The notes under the pieces are model-generated. The model saw only the letters and a list, made by a program, of their open reading frames with translations, did not search any database and was not told where the DNA came from. A program made the translations under genes and the position numbers. A stretch of DNA of 39,528 nucleotides from Prevotella sp. (GTDB lineage: Bacteria; Bacteroidota; Bacteroidia; Bacteroidales; Bacteroidaceae), in the NCBI GenBank assembly GCA_017508965.1, contig JAFWQT010000111.1, positions 1 through 39,528 on the forward strand, in the 5' to 3' direction. Shown here piece by piece: positions 16,749 through 26,401 of this stretch (positions within the stretch are counted from its first letter, which is position 1; every line of letters begins with the position of its first letter).

Positions 16749-18998
16749 ATGGCTAAAGGAAAAAACAAGGGCAAACGCCTCAACAAGAAACAGCTGGTAG
16801 AAATGCTGAGCACCTTCTTCAAACAAAATCCCAACGAGACATATTCATACAAGCAGATTTTCAAGAAGCTCAACATCGAGCAGCATCCCGTGAAGATGCT
16901 GGCCATTGACATCCTGGAAGACATGACCTGGGATGACTTCCTGGCAAAAGAAGGCGACGGAAAATACCGCCTGAACTTGCAAGGACAGGTCACCGAGGGT
17001 ACGTTCATACGCAAGGCCAACGGCAAAAACTCGTTTATCCCCGACGGTTCCGACAAACCCGTGTTCGTGGCTGAGCGCAATTCGCTGTTTGCGCTAAACG
17101 GCGACCGCGTCAGGGTGACCATGATGGCACGTCGCGAGAAACATATCAAGGAGGCCATGGTGATTGAAATCCTGAAACGTGCCCACGACCAGTTTGTGGG
17201 AACGCTGAAGGTGGAGAAGAACTACGCCTTCCTCATCAGCGACTCGAAAATGTTCGTGCACGACATCTTCATCCCCAAGCGCAAGCTGAAGAACGGAAAG
17301 ACGGGCGACAAGGCCGTGGTGAAAATCACCGAATGGCCGTCGAAAGACTCGAAGAACATCGTGGGCGAGGTGGTTGACATACTGGGACAGACGGGTGAGA
17401 ACAACACCGAGATGCACGCCATCCTGGCCCAGTACGGATTGCCCTACAAGTATCCGAAGAACGTGGAAGATGCCGCCAAGAAGATTGACCCGGGCATCAC
17501 ACCCGAGGAAATTGCCCGTCGCGAGGACTTCCGCGACGTATGCACCTTCACCATCGACCCGAAGGATGCCAAGGACTTCGACGATGCCCTGTCGATAAAA
17601 ATCCTGACCCCCCACCCACTCCCCCGGGGGGGAGAGCAGAAAACCTCCCCTCGGGGAGGACTGGAGGGGGTCCTCTACGAAGTCGGTGTGCACATTGCCG
17701 ACGTGTCGCACTATGTGAAAGAAGGTTCCATCATCGACAAGGAGGCCGTGAAACGAGCCACCAGCGTCTATCTGGTTGACCGCACCATCCCCATGCTGCC
17801 CGAACGGCTCTGCAACTTCATCTGCTCGCTGCGTCCCGACGAAGAGAAACTTTGCTACAGCGTGGTCTTCAAGCTCGACGGCGAAGCCAACATCAAGGAC
17901 TGGCGGCTGGTGCATACCGTCATCAAGAGCAACCGCCGTTTTGCCTACGAGGAAGTGCAGGAAATACTGGAGAAGAACGGCGTGAAGGACGGCACGGGCG
18001 AACCCGCACCCCACAAAAAGAAATACGAGGGCGAGTTTGCACGCGAAATCATCATCCTCGACGCCCTTGCCAAACAGCTGCGCAAGCGTCGCTTCAACAA
18101 CGGAGCCGTGAAGTTCGACCGCGAGGAACTGCATTTCGACATCGACGAAAAGGGCAAGCCCACACGCTGCTACTACAAGAAATCGAAGGATGCCAACAAA
18201 CTGATTGAGGAATTCATGCTGCTGGCCAACAGGACTGTTGCCGAGTCGATTGGGGGAGGAAAGAAGAAAGGACAGAAGCCAAAGACTTTCGTCTACCGTA
18301 TCCACGACCAGCCCGACCCCACGAAACTGGAAAACCTGCGACAGTTTGCTGCAAAATTCGGCTATAGGATAAAGACCTCGGGCACAAAAGGTGCCATCTC
18401 GCGCTCGCTTAACAAACTGATGGACGATAGCAACGGCCGTCGGGAACAGAAAGCCATAGAGATGGTGGCCCTGCGCGCCATGATGAAAGCAAAATACTCG
18501 ACGCAGAACATCGGTCACTACGGACTGGCCTTCGACTACTACACCCACTTCACCTCGCCCATCCGCCGCTATCCCGACACGATGGTTCACCGGTTGCTGA
18601 CAAGGTATCAGGAAGGAGGCCGCTCGGCCAACCGCGACCACTACGAGGAACTCAGCGAACACTCGAGCGACATGGAGCAGATAGCACAGCAGGCTGAGCG
18701 CGAAAGCATCAAGTACAAGATGGTGGAGTTCATGAGCGACAAAATCGGAATGGAGTTCGATGCCCATATCTCGGGACTCACCAGCTATGGCGTATATGCC
18801 GAAATCGACGAGAATCACTGCGAGGGCATGATTCCCATCCACGACCTTGACGACGACTACTACGAGTTCGACGAAAACAACTACGTGCTCGTAGGCCGCC
18901 GCCATCACCATCAGTACCAGCTTGGCGACGATATCCGCATCCGGGTGGCGCGGGCCAATATCGAGAAACGGCAGCTTGACTTCACTCTTGCCGATTAA
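16749..18998 (+). CDS. rnr: Ribonuclease R with an in-frame repeat insertion
   Basis: 749 residues. A 3'-to-5' processive exoribonuclease for structured RNA. Order: basic N-terminus and winged-helix region (about 5-75), cold-shock domains (about 80-230), RNB catalytic domain, C-terminal S1 domain (about 665-745). Catalytic Mg-binding aspartates are D270, D276, D278 and D279 (TIDPKDAKDFDDA). Residues 286-308 (LTPHPLPRGGEQK and onward) are the translation of a palindromic repeat inserted between FDDALSIK and YEVGVHIADVSHYV; removing 69 bases restores a normal-looking join. The insertion falls in a surface loop next to the active-site segment, so activity is probably kept but this is not certain. 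Own promoter at 16712. Confidence 0.95.
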   Translation: MAKGKNKGKRLNKKQLVEMLSTFFKQNPNETYSYKQIFKKLNIEQHPVKMLAIDILEDMTWDDFLAKEGDGKYRLNLQGQVTEGTFIRKANGKNSFIPDGSDKPVFVAERNSLFALNGDRVRVTMMARREKHIKEAMVIEILKRAHDQFVGTLKVEKNYAFLISDSKMFVHDIFIPKRKLKNGKTGDKAVVKITEWPSKDSKNIVGEVVDILGQTGENNTEMHAILAQYGLPYKYPKNVEDAAKKIDPGITPEEIARREDFRDVCTFTIDPKDAKDFDDALSIKILTPHPLPRGGEQKTSPRGGLEGVLYEVGVHIADVSHYVKEGSIIDKEAVKRATSVYLVDRTIPMLPERLCNFICSLRPDEEKLCYSVVFKLDGEANIKDWRLVHTVIKSNRRFAYEEVQEILEKNGVKDGTGEPAPHKKKYEGEFAREIIILDALAKQLRKRRFNNGAVKFDREELHFDIDEKGKPTRCYYKKSKDANKLIEEFMLLANRTVAESIGGGKKKGQKPKTFVYRIHDQPDPTKLENLRQFAAKFGYRIKTSGTKGAISRSLNKLMDDSNGRREQKAIEMVALRAMMKAKYSTQNIGHYGLAFDYYTHFTSPIRRYPDTMVHRLLTRYQEGGRSANRDHYEELSEHSSDMEQIAQQAERESIKYKMVEFMSDKIGMEFDAHISGLTSYGVYAEIDENHCEGMIPIHDLDDDYYEFDENNYVLVGRRHHHQYQLGDDIRIRVARANIEKRQLDFTLAD
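17606..17670. repeat. GC-rich palindromic repeat inserted in rnr (with TCCT duplication)
   Basis: 65-bp element made of two hairpins: ACTCCCCCGGGGGGG-like and CCTCCCCTCGGGGAGG, beginning GACCCCCCACCC and ending CTGGAGGGGG. It is bounded on both sides by TCCT (17602-17605 and 17671-17674), consistent with a 4-bp target duplication. 65 + 4 = 69 bases, 23 codons, so the frame is preserved. Related copies lie at 19005, 36682, 36811, 36849, 39190 and 39442. Confidence 0.8.
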
Positions 18999-19004
18999 AG
19001 AAAG

Positions 19005-19039
19005 ACCCACCCCTGCCCCTCCCTGTGAGGGAGGAGGGA
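19005..19039. repeat. GC-rich palindromic repeat, short copy
   Basis: AGACCCACCCCTGCCCCTCC followed by CTGTGAGGGAGGAGGG: the short form of the family, just after the rnr stop. Confidence 0.65.
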
Positions 19040-19046
19040 ATAAAAT

Positions 19047-19080
19047 AAGTGCCGCTTCCTAAATCAGGGAAGCGGCACTT
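19047..19080. terminator. Terminator between rnr and the giant secreted protein gene
   Basis: 13-bp perfect stem (AAGTGCCGCTTCC and GGAAGCGGCACTT) with an 8-base loop, followed on the plus strand by a T-run. On the minus strand a T-rich stretch also follows, so it can serve both convergent genes. Confidence 0.85.
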
Positions 19081-19105
19081 TTTCGAGAGAAAGTGAGTAT
19101 GTTGG

Positions 19106-22100
19106 TTACTTTACATACTTCTTGCCATTCTTAATCACAATGCCCTTCGAATGCTTGCTGACACGCTGTCCCGCCATGTTGTAGACAGGAACATCGGTCT
19201 CGGCGGCCTCAACGCCGCGGATACCGGTTGCGGTCTCCATGGCATCGAGCAGACCGTTCAGGGCATCGAACAGTTCCTCTGAGCTGTCATTCTCAAGAGC
19301 CTCGTTGGCGGCATCAATGGCCTTCTTCACATCAGGATTGCCGGCAACTGCCTGTGCCTCAGGAATCAGCTCGTTGATAGCATTGCGCAGGTAAGCCTTC
19401 TGGGCCTTATCAATCTCGTCGGCATAGTTCTTGATGTGCTTCGGCTGGTTGCTGTAGTCTTCACGGACAACATCCTGCGTGTCGTACAGGCGCTGAATCT
19501 CGGCGGCAAGCTCGTCGGCGGAATCGGCACCGGCAAGGATGTCCTCAGACTCGGCCAACTCGTATTCCATCAGAGCGGTAGTGTAGTCAATCTCAGCCTG
19601 CTTCAGGTCTGCAAGAGCCATATCCAACTTCTTCTGGCTGGTAGGTGTATCGGCCACGCTTTCAGCATCGCGGATAGCATCGACAAGAGCCTTGCCCTCC
19701 GTCTCGGGAGACTCCTCGTTGTTCTCATCATAGTACGGCATCGAGAACTTCAAGAGTTTCTTGGCCTCCTCAATCTCTGACAGAAGGTCGCTGTTGTCAC
19801 CGCTTGTAGACTCGGCAACCGACACAGGAATCTTCAGGTATTGCGTCTTGCCCTTCTGCGTGCAGCTCACCACAACGGTGAACTCCTCGGCATCGGTACC
19901 CTCGATGATCAGCTTGCCGGCTTCGGCATCGAACGTGACGGTAGCCTTGACATCGCCAGGAAGTTCATCGGCCAAAGCATAGACCACAGTGCCAGTGGCA
20001 TCGGTCGTGAAGAGATCGGCCAGTGAGATTTCAGCCGCATCCTCTACGTTCTGCTGCGGAGCCTCCTTCTCAGGACGTGCGCTGTTGAAGTTATCCAGAC
20101 AGAAGTATCCGGGAGTGGTCATGCCGTACTTATTGTTGCGCGAGCTCGACAGGAAGAACTGGAGCGACTTCACGGTGCCCAGCGGCGAGAGGTCAACCCA
20201 CTGCCAAGTGTCGAGATAGTAGCGGTCGTCGGGATTCTCCTGCCGGTAGTCGGCCAGATAAACCTCCACAGACTTACCGTTGTCGGCCGTGACGGTCAGT
20301 TTGCACCAGTCGCCCTTGTCGAAGGCATCGCTACCCGTCTCGGCATTCTTGGTCATATCGTCCTTCACGGTATAGGCATACACGTTCCAGGCATCGTTGG
20401 TGACGAACATACCGCGCAGCTCATCGCCCTCAGGATTGTTGAGCACGGTAATCTTTCCGCCCTGCGGGAACGACACGACATAGTTCTCGGAACCGTCGTA
20501 GCCGCCGCCGGCAGCATTGTTGAACTGCTGCGTGAAGTAATCCTTGCCATCGTACAACGTAGAAGTGCTGTTGCTATAGCTGAAGTTGTACCAGTAGTTC
20601 CAGTCGGGCATGAATCCGTTGTCGAACTTATAGCTTCCGCTGACGAACGTACTGGTGGTTTCTTCGGTTGAACCGGGCCAGAATCCATCCTCGGGATCCA
20701 CATAGAGCGTCTCGAAGGTGGCGGTGACAGCCTCACCCGTCACGATGGCACGCACGGTGGCGGTGTCAGCCTTTCCGGCATTGTCGGTAACCATGAAGAT
20801 ATAGTCGGTACATTCTGTCGGAGTAATCTTGACGGTGAAGATATCATCGGGCATCTCTTCGAAGGTCTCCGTCTTCAGCACATTATGCTTCTGGTCCATC
20901 CAAGTGAGCACATAGGGAGCGGTGGTCTCGTCGACCGTCACCATAGCCATCAGCGAAACTTCTGTTCCTGATTCCACGGTCTCCTCGTCCTGTGAATTAT
21001 TGATGAATACCATAGCCTCGGGCTTCAGCGTCTCGGGCGGCGTAACCTCCATAGTGAAGGTTTCTGTCTCGCTCACCACACCGTCTACACCGCGCAGGCT
21101 GATGGGCAGGAAGTAAGCCTTGTAGTCGGCATTGCCTTCCAGTTCCTCCACCTCGATGACGGTCTCGGCATTGGCAGCCACGTTCTTCTTCGTCTCGCTG
21201 GCCTTCAGCTCTTCAACCGTAGGAGCAGCCTCGTCGGCTTTCTTCACGATGTAGTAGAGCGTAGAGGCAAGGTCGGTCTTGACGGTGAACGCTGCCTTTC
21301 CGTCGAGATGCGTGATAACCTGCGGATAACCCTCCTGAATCACAGGAGCACTCATAGCATTCGGGTCGTATTCGTAGGCACCGATGGTAATCTTCTCTGC
21401 CGGACGCTCCTTGCCTACGATGTCGGTCGTGACATAGCTCAGTGGCTGCGCCTTCAGCAACTCTTCATCAAGGTCGTTGGCCGGTTCGAGAATGTCTTCT
21501 GAGAGGAATTCCACCTTCTTGTTGATATTGGCCGTAGCACCCGTCTTCTCCTCGAATGCGGCGAAGTCGCCCGTGGTGCCTGATGAGGCACGGAAGAATG
21601 TCTCGCCGTTGGTGAAGATCACGTTGTTCTGGAAGTTAATCTTGTCGGTGCCGAGATTAACGTCGTTATAGAGGTTCACGGCGTAGCCGCTGGTCTCGTT
21701 CTGGATGATGTTGTTCACCACGCTGATGTTGCCGTAGCCGTCGGCCAGTTTCGACGAAGCCCAGAAGGCAGCGCCGCCATTGGAGCCCGTCATGCGGATG
21801 GTGTTGTAGGCCACGTTCACGTTCTTGATGTTTGCACCGTTGAACTTGAAGGCCGAGTAGCTGGCGCTTTGCGAAGCCAGGTTAATCACGTTGTTGGCAA
21901 TCAGCACGGGTGCCTCGGCCTTGCCTTCCAACTGGCGCAGGTTCATCACGGCACAGTAGGTCTTCGGTGCCACGTTGAAGATGTTGCCGGTGATTTCGGT
22001 GGCCTCATCGTACTCGTCACGCAACTGCATGTCGAGGATGCCCACGCTAATCTTCGTCTCGGCATCGGCATCGATGTTGATGGTATTGTTGCGAATCTTC

Positions 22101-25100
22101 ACGCCCAGCTCGTCCATCACGTAGATGGCCTTCTGGCCGTTGTTCTTGAAGGTGTTGCCCTCAATCACGCCGCCCACTTCCTTAGGCAGTCTTACGTAAC
22201 TGGTGCCGCCCATCGAAACGCCAATCTTACCGCCTTCGAGCAGACAGTTCCTGATGGTGAGGAAGTCGTTGTTGCGGTTCTCCTCGTCGATGATGGTGTG
22301 TCCCACGAGACTGACATCCTCGCCAGTCGTAGTGCAGATGGGAGCGTGCAGATAGCAGTTGTCGATAGTTGCATGACGGCTTTCGTCCTTCACCATCACC
22401 ACGGCCTTGTAGGCTTTGTCGGTGGTATAGATTTCGAGATCTTTCAGCGTGACGTAGTTGGCCTCGTAGAGTGTCACCACGCCGTAGTCCTTCAGGTGCT
22501 GGTCGTCGCTGTAGCCGCCGGTGGTGTAGTTGTTGTGGAAAATCTTCACGTCGCGCTGTCCGCTCTCGCTCTGCAGCGTGAGTGTGTTCGTGGCACCCAG
22601 ACCCTTTATATTAGGTATGCGTACCTTTTCGTTATATTCTCCGGCCTTAATCTTCAAGGTCACCGGACCTTCCATGCCCAGTGTGCCGAGGTCGTCGATG
22701 GCTCCCTGGATCGTGGCATAGTCGCCGCCCTGACCTACCGTGTACTCACCGCTCTTTCCGCTGGCAATAGTGACGGAAGCCGTTGCAGGCTCGTCGATGC
22801 TGACGGTCGTCTCGCCTGTAGCAATGCTGTTCAGCGTCACTTCGCCCGTCTGCCCTACTTCGGCGTCAGTCTTCATGTCGCTGCAAATCCAGAAGTAGTA
22901 GGTGCCGGCCTTAGTGAGCGTGTACTTCTCGCTGAACTCCTTGACGGGCGAGAATGTAGAGGCATTGTCGGTACAATAGATGTGGTTAGCCTCGATGGCT
23001 TCGCCCCCTGCGGTGAGGTTGAACGCCGTGATGTCGAGCGTGCCCTTATCCGCATCGCCTTCGGTCTCGACGGTCACCTTCAGCATCTTCACCTCGGTCT
23101 GTCCTTTCAGCACTTCGGTGGTACTAATGTCCTCGGTGGCAACACCTACCACTTCGACGGCCTTCTTCTTGTAGCCCTCCACCTCGATGGCGAAGTTCGG
23201 ACGGGTATAGCTGCCGGCACCAACATACTTAACGGTAATCTTTCCGCCGTCCTTCGTGGGGTCGGATACTATCGGGTCGAACTTAGCCGACGAGCCGGTG
23301 AGGTCCACGATGAGCTTTTCATCGTTCACCTCGCTGCCCTCATATATATAAAGGTGTGCGGTGTAGGCAAACGAGAGACTCTGGTTGGTCAGCCGGATGC
23401 TGCTGCCTTCCTCTTTCGGAGCAAAGGTGATGGTGCCGTTCAGTCCGTCGGTACCGTCTCCCTCAGGACCGCCATCGTCGTAGAACATGGTCTTTTGTCC
23501 CACGGCAAGGGTTATCACGCCGTTGTCGCCTTCACCAATCAGAATCATATTCTTCAGCGTGCGGGCACCCTCGGGGTCGCCGCTTTCCACGGCCACGTCA
23601 GTACCTGCATTCACGCTGACCATCTTGGCATCGATGGTCTGGCCTTCAGCGGCTTCAGAGCTCACGTCAGCCTTCACGGTGAACTTATTGTCGCCCTCGC
23701 TGAGCGCAACCGGCTCACTGAGACTAATGGTCACTTCGGCAGCAGCCGCAGCCTCGCCGAGTTTCTCACCATCCCGCCACAGACTCACATTGCTGATATT
23801 TGCCTCAGTTCCCTTCAGGTTTACCTTCACGTTGCTCAGCGTCAGCGGGTTCTGATCGCCGTCGGTCTTCACGTTCACGGTCAGCAGGTCTTGGTTGGAT
23901 GCACCGATAGAAGCATCGGCCGTTGAAGCCTGCGCCACCTCAACGGCAGCCACGGTCATGGGCTTCGACTGGTATTCGCTGACAACAGCCTCCCAGCCGG
24001 CAGCCGAAGAATACGAGTTGTTGGGGTTGAAAGAGATGGTCAGCGCACCGTCGGCAGCGGTAGAACGAATGGTCTTTCCAGGACCGTTCTTAAATTCTTC
24101 GCTCGTCTTTGGTTCCCACAGCACTTCACCCGAAGTGCCCTGTCCGCTATAAATCTTGAACTTTGCACACGACGACGGACTGTAACTGCTGTAATAAAGT
24201 GCAAACATCGAGAAGTCGATCTGGCAGATCATGCCCTCGTGTTTCGGAACGAAGATATTGACACGGTCGTCGGTTCCGCCTTCGTAGTTCTCGGAATACT
24301 CGCTCTTTGGATTCGTAAAGAAGTCCATAGCGCCGTTCACGGTCTTGGTGACAGTGCCCTGGTCGGCATGCGAGAACACCTCGTTCTTCACATAGCTCTC
24401 TGCAACGGCGCCGTCGGCAACGTTCTCCGTCTTTTCAGCGCCGTTCACCAGTGCCGTCACGCTGACAGCCTTGGCCGAAACCTTCTGTCCGTTGAGTGCC
24501 TCTTCAAAGATGTCGTACTTCAGCGTAAAGATGTTCTCGCCCTCCACAAGTGCCTGCGGAGTGGTGAGGGTAATCACGAAATTATCGGCATTCACCTCGG
24601 TCTCGCCCACCTTCGTGGAACCGAAGAAGAGCGATGCCTTGCTGATGAGCGAGCTTGTTCCCTCGGCCGAGAAGGCCATCTTGGTCACCTGCATGGCAGG
24701 CTCGGTGTCCTTTGCCTTTACCGTGACGGTCAGGAAATCCTGGCCGGCATCGCTTGCAGCAACCGTTTCGGGGGCGGCAGCCGATGCAGTTACGCCGTCG
24801 AAGTCCATGGCCTGCGGAGTGAACAGACTCACCTCGGCCTCGAAACCATCGGCCGCAATGTCGTTGCTGGCATCGCTGAACAGCACCACGGTCAGCGAAC
24901 CATCGTCGGCCGTTGAGCGCACCTTTGCCTTCTCGCCCTTCTGCAAGGTCTTCAGCAGGTTTGCTTCACTCACCGTCTGTCCTTTATAGATGCGCAGTTC
25001 CTGGTTATAGTAACTGCCATGCCAGATGCTGTTATTGGTGAAGTCGACCATCACTTTCTTGCCTTCAACGCCAGAAAGGAAGGTCACCTGACCATTAGTC

Positions 25101-26188
25101 TTCGACACGATGCCGCCGTCTTTTCCGCCTTCGTCATAGAACTGAAGCGGTGTCTCGCCTACGGTAATGGTCTGCGGGGTGGATGTCATGATGACGATGG
25201 CAGGATTCTCCACGGCCACCGATGTGCCGGCTGAGAACGGGCTGACGCCACCGGGCTGTCCTTCGGTAGTAATCTTTGTAACGTCGAGCTGCACTTTAGC
25301 TCCAATCGCTGCCGTGGCGAGGATGTCGCCCTTGACGACGAAGTTGTTGGTTCCGTCGCTGAGCGCCTGGTTCAGGGCGAATTTATAGCCGCTGCCATCT
25401 TCAGAAACGGTGGCAGAGACAGGTGCGTCGCCATAGTAGAGTTTCAGGGCAGTGGGGTCAACCATGCCCTCGTTCTTAGTCAAGCTGAACGAGATGGACG
25501 TCACCTTGTCGGGATTCATCACGCCGGTAGCGGTAACAAAAGCCGTTGCCAAGTCCACGTCCTGCTTCTTTGTAATGGTGGCAGAGACATTGTCGTAGCT
25601 TGAACCGGCACCGGTGACGGTCATGTTCTCCAGTGTGACCACCTTGACGGTAGCCTTCCAGCCTGTACACTTGTTGGAATTGCGGTGCATGAAAGCCACC
25701 GACAGTGCGCCGTCGCTCGTTCCCGAGGTATAGACGGCAGGCAACGAAGGCTTGTTCTTGTTGTTGATTTTTTCAGCCATCAACGTTCCCGAAAGACCTG
25801 TCAGATTCGACGATGAATTCACTTCGGAGCCCATTGTTGCCCACTTGAACGCATCGCCGGCATCGGCAATGCCGTCGTAAAGGTTGATGTAGAGGAAATA
25901 GCCGTCGCTGAATTGGTTCAGGTCGATTTCCTCGAAGGTAATCTGAACGGACTTTCCCGCCTCAACGGGCTTGAAGACCGTCAGTGACTGAGCGTTGTAG
26001 CTGTTGTTGTCGACGATGTTCTCTGTCCCCCAGGGGTCATAGAACGTGATGACCTCATCGCTTGCGACTTCAATCACTTGTTTTCCGAATTGCTGCTGAT
26101 TGACGTCGCGGTCGGCCCATGCCCCGAGAGGCACGCCAAGAAGCGCAACAAGCAATAGCAGCTGCAAATGTAATAAACGCTGTTTCAT
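19106..26188 (-). CDS. Giant secreted multidomain surface protein with DUF4465 domain
   Basis: 2360 residues. Signal peptide (LQLLLLVALLGVPLGAWA). Residues about 30-1110 hold four CUB-like beta domains (starting near 30, 333, 598 and 881; each contains an FYD.GG or similar strand and a ..DGSLTVVF-type strand) alternating with Ig-like modules that end in .EG.N.F.VK. Residues about 1149-1530 form a right-handed beta-helix (DYATIQGAIDDLG, then many N.I...-type turns). An Fn3-like stretch follows, then DUF4465 at about 1824-2034 (YWYNFSYSNSTSTLYDG, AGGGYDGSENYVVSF). A helical region lies at about 2133-2319, and the C-terminal sorting-type tail is YNMAGQRVSKHSKGIVIKNG. DUF4465 proteins often sit in cobalamin-uptake loci of Bacteroidetes, and this gene is downstream of a cobalamin riboswitch, so a role in corrinoid capture is likely but unproven; adhesion is the alternative. 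Its ATG overlaps the stop of a truncated upstream frame. Confidence 0.85.
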   Translation of the reverse strand: MKQRLLHLQLLLLVALLGVPLGAWADRDVNQQQFGKQVIEVASDEVITFYDPWGTENIVDNNSYNAQSLTVFKPVEAGKSVQITFEEIDLNQFSDGYFLYINLYDGIADAGDAFKWATMGSEVNSSSNLTGLSGTLMAEKINNKNKPSLPAVYTSGTSDGALSVAFMHRNSNKCTGWKATVKVVTLENMTVTGAGSSYDNVSATITKKQDVDLATAFVTATGVMNPDKVTSISFSLTKNEGMVDPTALKLYYGDAPVSATVSEDGSGYKFALNQALSDGTNNFVVKGDILATAAIGAKVQLDVTKITTEGQPGGVSPFSAGTSVAVENPAIVIMTSTPQTITVGETPLQFYDEGGKDGGIVSKTNGQVTFLSGVEGKKVMVDFTNNSIWHGSYYNQELRIYKGQTVSEANLLKTLQKGEKAKVRSTADDGSLTVVLFSDASNDIAADGFEAEVSLFTPQAMDFDGVTASAAAPETVAASDAGQDFLTVTVKAKDTEPAMQVTKMAFSAEGTSSLISKASLFFGSTKVGETEVNADNFVITLTTPQALVEGENIFTLKYDIFEEALNGQKVSAKAVSVTALVNGAEKTENVADGAVAESYVKNEVFSHADQGTVTKTVNGAMDFFTNPKSEYSENYEGGTDDRVNIFVPKHEGMICQIDFSMFALYYSSYSPSSCAKFKIYSGQGTSGEVLWEPKTSEEFKNGPGKTIRSTAADGALTISFNPNNSYSSAAGWEAVVSEYQSKPMTVAAVEVAQASTADASIGASNQDLLTVNVKTDGDQNPLTLSNVKVNLKGTEANISNVSLWRDGEKLGEAAAAAEVTISLSEPVALSEGDNKFTVKADVSSEAAEGQTIDAKMVSVNAGTDVAVESGDPEGARTLKNMILIGEGDNGVITLAVGQKTMFYDDGGPEGDGTDGLNGTITFAPKEEGSSIRLTNQSLSFAYTAHLYIYEGSEVNDEKLIVDLTGSSAKFDPIVSDPTKDGGKITVKYVGAGSYTRPNFAIEVEGYKKKAVEVVGVATEDISTTEVLKGQTEVKMLKVTVETEGDADKGTLDITAFNLTAGGEAIEANHIYCTDNASTFSPVKEFSEKYTLTKAGTYYFWICSDMKTDAEVGQTGEVTLNSIATGETTVSIDEPATASVTIASGKSGEYTVGQGGDYATIQGAIDDLGTLGMEGPVTLKIKAGEYNEKVRIPNIKGLGATNTLTLQSESGQRDVKIFHNNYTTGGYSDDQHLKDYGVVTLYEANYVTLKDLEIYTTDKAYKAVVMVKDESRHATIDNCYLHAPICTTTGEDVSLVGHTIIDEENRNNDFLTIRNCLLEGGKIGVSMGGTSYVRLPKEVGGVIEGNTFKNNGQKAIYVMDELGVKIRNNTINIDADAETKISVGILDMQLRDEYDEATEITGNIFNVAPKTYCAVMNLRQLEGKAEAPVLIANNVINLASQSASYSAFKFNGANIKNVNVAYNTIRMTGSNGGAAFWASSKLADGYGNISVVNNIIQNETSGYAVNLYNDVNLGTDKINFQNNVIFTNGETFFRASSGTTGDFAAFEEKTGATANINKKVEFLSEDILEPANDLDEELLKAQPLSYVTTDIVGKERPAEKITIGAYEYDPNAMSAPVIQEGYPQVITHLDGKAAFTVKTDLASTLYYIVKKADEAAPTVEELKASETKKNVAANAETVIEVEELEGNADYKAYFLPISLRGVDGVVSETETFTMEVTPPETLKPEAMVFINNSQDEETVESGTEVSLMAMVTVDETTAPYVLTWMDQKHNVLKTETFEEMPDDIFTVKITPTECTDYIFMVTDNAGKADTATVRAIVTGEAVTATFETLYVDPEDGFWPGSTEETTSTFVSGSYKFDNGFMPDWNYWYNFSYSNSTSTLYDGKDYFTQQFNNAAGGGYDGSENYVVSFPQGGKITVLNNPEGDELRGMFVTNDAWNVYAYTVKDDMTKNAETGSDAFDKGDWCKLTVTADNGKSVEVYLADYRQENPDDRYYLDTWQWVDLSPLGTVKSLQFFLSSSRNNKYGMTTPGYFCLDNFNSARPEKEAPQQNVEDAAEISLADLFTTDATGTVVYALADELPGDVKATVTFDAEAGKLIIEGTDAEEFTVVVSCTQKGKTQYLKIPVSVAESTSGDNSDLLSEIEEAKKLLKFSMPYYDENNEESPETEGKALVDAIRDAESVADTPTSQKKLDMALADLKQAEIDYTTALMEYELAESEDILAGADSADELAAEIQRLYDTQDVVREDYSNQPKHIKNYADEIDKAQKAYLRNAINELIPEAQAVAGNPDVKKAIDAANEALENDSSEELFDALNGLLDAMETATGIRGVEAAETDVPVYNMAGQRVSKHSKGIVIKNGKKYVK

Positions 26189-26376
26189 AAGCTATTGTTA
26201 TTAATTAGTATTGATGTATAAACTATCTCCCGGTAATGACACAGATGCACAGACTTATCCACAGCCAATAAATACTGGCTGTGAACAGTATCGACGGTCG
26301 TCTGTTGCGCCTCAAGCGGCCATACGCCAACGAATGCTATAAGGCACGTCAATGCCCTGATAGCTGGCTTTTTCAT
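26185..26376 (-). pseudogene. Truncated leader frame, remnant of a 31422-32510-type gene
   Basis: 63 codons. The first 43 residues, including the signal peptide (CLIAFVGVWPLEAQQ) and VHSQYLLAVD, match the N-terminus of the 362-residue protein at 31422-32510 at 26 of 43 positions. Similarity then stops and the frame ends in TGA, which overlaps the ATG of the giant gene (ATGA). The gene appears to have lost nearly all of its body by deletion, bringing the riboswitch and start region next to the giant gene. The remaining frame may still be translated and couple translation to the giant gene. Confidence 0.75.
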
Positions 26377-26401
26377 CGCATAACCATTAAATCATCTTCC
26401 A

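Noticed and set aside
17094-19010. 638-codon minus-strand open frame opposite rnr
   Set aside because: It is a shadow of the GC-biased third positions of rnr; no domain, no promoter, no signal.
21869-23926. 685-codon plus-strand open frame inside the giant gene
   Set aside because: Antisense shadow of a real gene with clear domains on the other strand; its translation is low-complexity His/Val-rich.
26250-26265. DnaA-box-like TTATCCACA suggesting an origin
   Set aside because: A single copy inside the truncated leader frame (codons of AVDKS); no cluster and no dnaA nearby.
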